Shown here one piece after another: positions 60,141-64,000 of a DNA stretch of 64,000 nt. The stretch is taken from positions 4,090,501 to 4,154,500 of the forward strand of contig NC_090698.1 in NCBI RefSeq assembly GCF_040954835.1, given 5' to 3'. Positions within the stretch are counted from its first letter, which is position 1; each line of letters begins with the position of its first letter. This DNA is from Lepisosteus oculatus (lineage: Eukaryota; Chordata; Actinopteri; Semionotiformes; Lepisosteidae). Made by a program: the position numbers and the translations under genes. The notes under the pieces were generated by a model, which was given only the letters and a program-made list of their open reading frames with translations, was not told where the DNA came from and did no database searches.

Positions 60141-61624
60141 ATACTCTACAAAGGGAGAAAGTCATGAACAGATAAAAAGTGAACAACTGGGTGAAACTCT
60201 CAGATGACCAAACAGTCTGCTCCACAGCTGCAGAACCCGAATGGAAAACAGAGCAGAACTACCCACGCCCTTAAAACAGGCGGAGATCCACAGCCGGACC
60301 ACAGCTCATAAAGGCACATCGCTTCCAGACACAGAATATTAATATCTGAACTTTCCCAAGGCGGCGTTTGATATTTCACTGCCGCAAAAAAAAATAGCTG
60401 CCCGATGATTAGCTGACGCTGTAGAACACGGCTGAAGCCTCCAAGTCCCAAAACTTGCTTTCTAAAGTGGGAACCGATGTTGAAATGGAGCTGCTCGTTT
60501 GAATGTTTGCTTAATTAACATTTTAGTTCACGTTGCACAGCTGTACTCACTCAACGTTAAAGGGCACCTAAAACATTCCTCTCATATGAAATGCAAAGTG
60601 CTTACCTGGTAGTAGGCTTTTGCATAATGCTCATTTTAGCTCAGACCCACCCACGTTAATGATTCTGCAGGTTGTGCTCCATGTCGGTGTTTACCTGTAA
60701 AATAATTAAAAAAAACAAAACAGTCCCAGACAGAACCTACCAGCCTTAAACTGCCTAGTGTTTAAATTTCTCTGTGGCCATTCGCTGTCGTGAGGTCTAC
60801 TGTCTTGATCAACGTTGTTTTAAACGGTCAAGTTTCCCCTCAACTGCACACACAGTTGACAAGCTACAAAAATATATAAAACCAAAGCATTCTTTCCTTA
60901 ATCGAAAATCATTTTAACAGCTTGAATGCTCCAGTATAAACTTTATAAAAGAAAACGATATTTCTTCTGTCATAATGGCTCACCAGCTTATAAACACACA
61001 ATGAAGTGACTGAGGCTTGAGCGACTGCATCAGTAAACATGCTCACTCAGACATCAGGCTGAGCTGTGACCGGGAGCCCCCTAGTGGCCACACAGGTGAA
61101 GTGCTGCTGGGGAAGAGTAGGCCCTGGTCTCACAGGGGCCTCCCGCCTTTCCACAAAACAGTCAATCCTGTGGCTCAGCAGGGGTCTGTATTCATGTGGC
61201 GGCACTAACGCTCCTGTAGGCGCCATGAGGTCCGCAGTTTGTCAAATGACAAATGGCTCTGACATGTGGGAACATCAGAGGAGCGTATCTGCTCCTGGTC
61301 CTCATTGTCCTCACATGGATGCAGGGGCTGTATCTGCAGAACTGAGCTCTAGAAAACTGACCACTCCAACTTGGGTGTGCATATTATACAACATCAGTGT
61401 GTCACGGAAAAGTCTTCTGACAGCGACAGCATGACACACGATCGCTGGAATATTACCAAACCTCGACATCATGACACACAAGGGTAAACGAGTCCCTCTC
61501 TGTGCTGCAGAGAGCAGTAAAATGGAAATGATTCTTCTGCTGTGTGACTAACGCATCCACCTTGCGTCTGGGCAGAGGCAACATTGACAGTGACCTGTTT
61601 CTGGACTGAACACATCTACACATC
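60141..61624. other. Intergenic, no gene recognised; one CTCF-like core
   Basis: AGCCCCCTAGTGG at 61075-61087 (complement CCACTAGGGGGCT) is CTCF-like and outside any repeat I recognise. The overlapping 122-codon frame at 61066-61434 has no recognisable domain. Confidence 0.4.
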
Positions 61625-61917
61625 TACTGCTACATCTGTTCTCTTTCTTTTCCTGTTTACAACCGTTTATATTTATATTCATATGTGTGATACGATTTTT
61701 CTGTGTACTGTTCTGTTCTAGTTCTAGTTTGTTCTTTGTGTGTCCGGACTGTGAGAAACTCTTTTAGTGCACCCCTCACTGTACTGATTGTATTGTATGT
61801 ATTGTACTATTATTATTATTATTGTATCATTTCGTTACACTGTGGCTGTGTTGTCTGTGCCAGGCTGCTGTTGCACTGCAATTTCCCTCACGGGATCAAT
61901 AAAGTATCTATCTAAGC
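61625..61917 (+). repeat. LINE 3' UTR and tail
   Basis: A (TAT)n stretch near 61806-61822 is followed by CACTGCAATTTCCCTCACGG and GATCAATAAAGTATCTATCT, the typical end of a fish non-LTR LINE. The direction is plus, opposite to the similar tail at 42388. Upstream sequence to about 61625 looks UTR-like; the left border is not defined. Confidence 0.55.
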
Positions 61918-63354
61918 TAGAGGGGGTCCGTGTTAAAACCTGCCAAGGAAGAATCTGAACTGAATATGAATAGTTAACTGAGCTGAAGTGTTTTTTTTAA
62001 TGGTTAGGGGAAAAAATGATTAATTTTTGGACTCTGAAACTATTAGGGATACTGTTTAATGACAAACTATTACACAAAATCCTTATCTTTCTTTGTCCTC
62101 CACTAGCCAAACATTCATGACTGGAAGCTGTTTGACTGTAATTAGTTAGAGATGTAGGTTTAATATTTCAAATTAGCTCATAACTTGTGTTTAATTATTT
62201 AGGGAAGTAAATGAATGTCTTCTAGATGCAACTGCTGTAATGGCCTGCTTTCACAACAGTAGCCATGCTGGCTAAATGCCCTGTGCACTGCAACCACCTC
62301 CCACAGATCAGCGAAGGAGGGGTGCTGTGAACTGTATCTGTGATGTAAAGCCTGATTTTTGAGGCAACTGGCTCACGTTGTTTTCTGCCAGAGCGTCATG
62401 AAGCATGTATCCAAGAAAACTGGAGGCCTAATTGTGCGTGTGTAGACACCAGCCCAGGAAAAGAAGGCGTTTATCAAAAGCCAACAGGAGGAGATCAGAC
62501 CTGAGTTCTGTACAGAGCTAAGGCATCAACAAAGATGAGTGCAATAACATGGCCAGAAATAAAACAGACTGTCAATGAGTGCTGCGGAAAAGAAAATGAA
62601 AAAAATCCTGCAAAAATTTCAGTGGTACCTTACTGGCCCACTCAGTAACTGACTTACTGCTGGAAGATGTCTTAACACAAAAGAATAAAACAAACGTATA
62701 TCGTCCCCACAGAATTCTGGCACTCAATAAACAGTAAATCAGGAGGGAAATAAATGTATTGTGAAGGTACACAGACATTTCTTACTGAATATACAGTAAT
62801 TCCCCAAGGCTAAGATAAATGAGATGTTTTGGTCACTTAGTAGTGCTCTGAAGAGAGCAAACATTTAACTTTCATGTCATCCACTGGAAGACAATTCACT
62901 GACACGGACAGTAGCTATCAAAAGTATTTACCCTAACTGTATTTAACTCTATAATGTCGAAGTGAAAATAAATTCTATATATTTGGTAGAGATACAGTAC
63001 CTTTTGCAGAAATTACAAATTACTTTTTTGGATAAATCTCTATTTACTATTTTATTATAGTTTCTATTTATTCATACTACTCATTATTAACACAATTTGT
63101 TCCTCTCCTGAAGATACATACATTTATTCTTCAGAATAAAGATGTTAAACTTATCTATAAAAGAACACAAAACTAAAAAAGCTGAGACTTCAATATATTT
63201 TGTCAGTAGTTTGTAACAGAACTTGTTTCTACATAAAGAAGGAATGACAGATTGACCGTAGTAGAACAATGCCAAAAGTATAAGACTTGTGCACATCATA
63301 CAAATTTATAATGGGCATGAAGACAGTGGAGGCAAACAAATGACCCTACTGAGC
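61918..63354. other. Intergenic, no recognised feature
   Basis: AT-rich, no domain-bearing frame and no repeat recognised. Confidence 0.4.
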
Positions 63355-63697
63355 TGTCAAGGATGTCAGAAAGGACAAACCACGGAATGGCAGGAGAGCA
63401 TGAAAGAGCCTATGCGTAGCAGCGAGACGGGGGTTAGCCCGGGCTCAGCTGTTCAGGGAATGCCGTATAGAAACCTGTGCCCTGGAGGCAAACACTGGAG
63501 GCAAAGGTAGCGGACGTGGGGCGACCTGGTGCTAGGCGGGGTTCAGGACATCCGAACGTCAATGCTGAGCCAGTAGCAGAGCAGAAGCAGGAAATAAATA
63601 GGCTACACAACAAAACACACCAGAGAGACAAGAATAATCACAGGGAACTAGGAACAGGAGGAAAGTAGAGCGCCCTCTAGGTGTACATGGCATGACA
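63355..63697 (-). mobile_element. Solo LTR, family copy 3 (343 bp)
   Basis: The plus strand starts TGTCAAGGATGTCAG and ends CATGGCATGACA, with TGAGC and TGGGC on the two sides (4 of 5 bases agree, so a decayed target duplication). Blocks match copy 2 in order, including TAGCCCGGGCTCAG, GACCTGGTGCTAGGCGGG, CAGGACATCCGAACG, AATGCTGAGCCA and TAGAGCGCCCTCTAGGTGTA. Termini are more mutated than in copies 1 and 2. Confidence 0.7.
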
Positions 63698-64000
63698 TGG
63701 GCTCAAGATGGAGACTTACTGCTCCCGATTAATTAACAGTTCAATCAAGATCCAGGCTTATGAAACAACAATCTACAGGTGACTGGACAAAAAAGAGGGG
63801 TATTAGATACTGATGTGTTGCTTTGTTCTGCATTAGAATTTTTTCCTGTCCCCAAATGGTCATTTTCTAACACATGACTGATGCCTCACGTATAAAAGTA
63901 ATACTGAAAAATATCTGGTTCAATCATCTTCATACTGTAGCTAGCTGGTGGTGTTTAGTAATCAACATTACAGGAAAGATACTGCTGCTCTGGAATCAGT

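Noticed and set aside
61066-61434. 122-codon open frame near the right end
   Set aside because: No family resemblance and no exon signals; local GC content explains the lack of stops.
1-64000. CRISPR arrays, bacterial operons, phage or toxin-antitoxin systems
   Set aside because: No regularly spaced repeats and no prokaryotic gene layout. Spliced exons and vertebrate repeats show this is animal nuclear DNA.

Overview
This is eukaryotic nuclear DNA from a vertebrate, most likely a ray-finned fish. The one recognisable protein gene has spliced exons of a vertebrate F-box family. The repeats are typical of fish: 5S-rRNA-headed SINEs, tRNA-type SINEs, Penelope-like, CR1/L2-like LINE and Ty3-like LTR remains. 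I cannot name the species; a non-teleost such as gar, bowfin or sturgeon is only a guess from the repeat mix. There are no operons, bacterial-type genes, tRNA or rRNA genes, or CRISPR arrays.

Left end (about 0.3-8.6 kb): one plus-strand gene of six coding exons (375-398, 2573-2912, 4219-4327, 6836-6931, 7285-7423, 7799-7948). It encodes a 285-residue F-box protein with a C-terminal FBA (F-box-associated, glycan-binding) domain, of the FBXO2/6/17/27/44 group and most like FBXO17/27. All splice sites are GT/AG and the phases agree, so the frame stays open to the stop. The introns hold LINE-like, LTR-like and 5S-SINE copies. About 1.1 kb downstream lies a decayed second copy of the last exon (8984-9097) with two adjacent in-frame stops.

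Rest (about 9-64 kb): a gene-poor region. I found no convincing further exon, and the open frames there look like chance or repeat-derived. What can be read is a layered set of mobile elements. There are two copies of a TTAA-flanked nonautonomous DNA element (10769-11371 and 35515-36625), the second containing a solo LTR and a folded-back Penelope-like tail. There are three solo LTRs of one family (35874-36203, 41586-41919, 63355-63697), with 5-bp target duplications that are exact in two copies and 4/5 in the third. There are five copies of a 5S-headed SINE family, one with its centre replaced by unrelated DNA. A Penelope-like 3' end carries a GIY-YIG-like tail and a hammerhead-like motif. 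Tails of CR1/L2-type LINEs and two tRNA-type SINEs complete the set.

The SINE and solo LTR families both carry sequences like the CTCF core at fixed internal positions, and further CTCF-like cores lie in unique DNA. This suggests, but does not show, that repeats supplied insulator-type sites in this gene-poor stretch. Family names come from memory of consensus sequences; no search was run.
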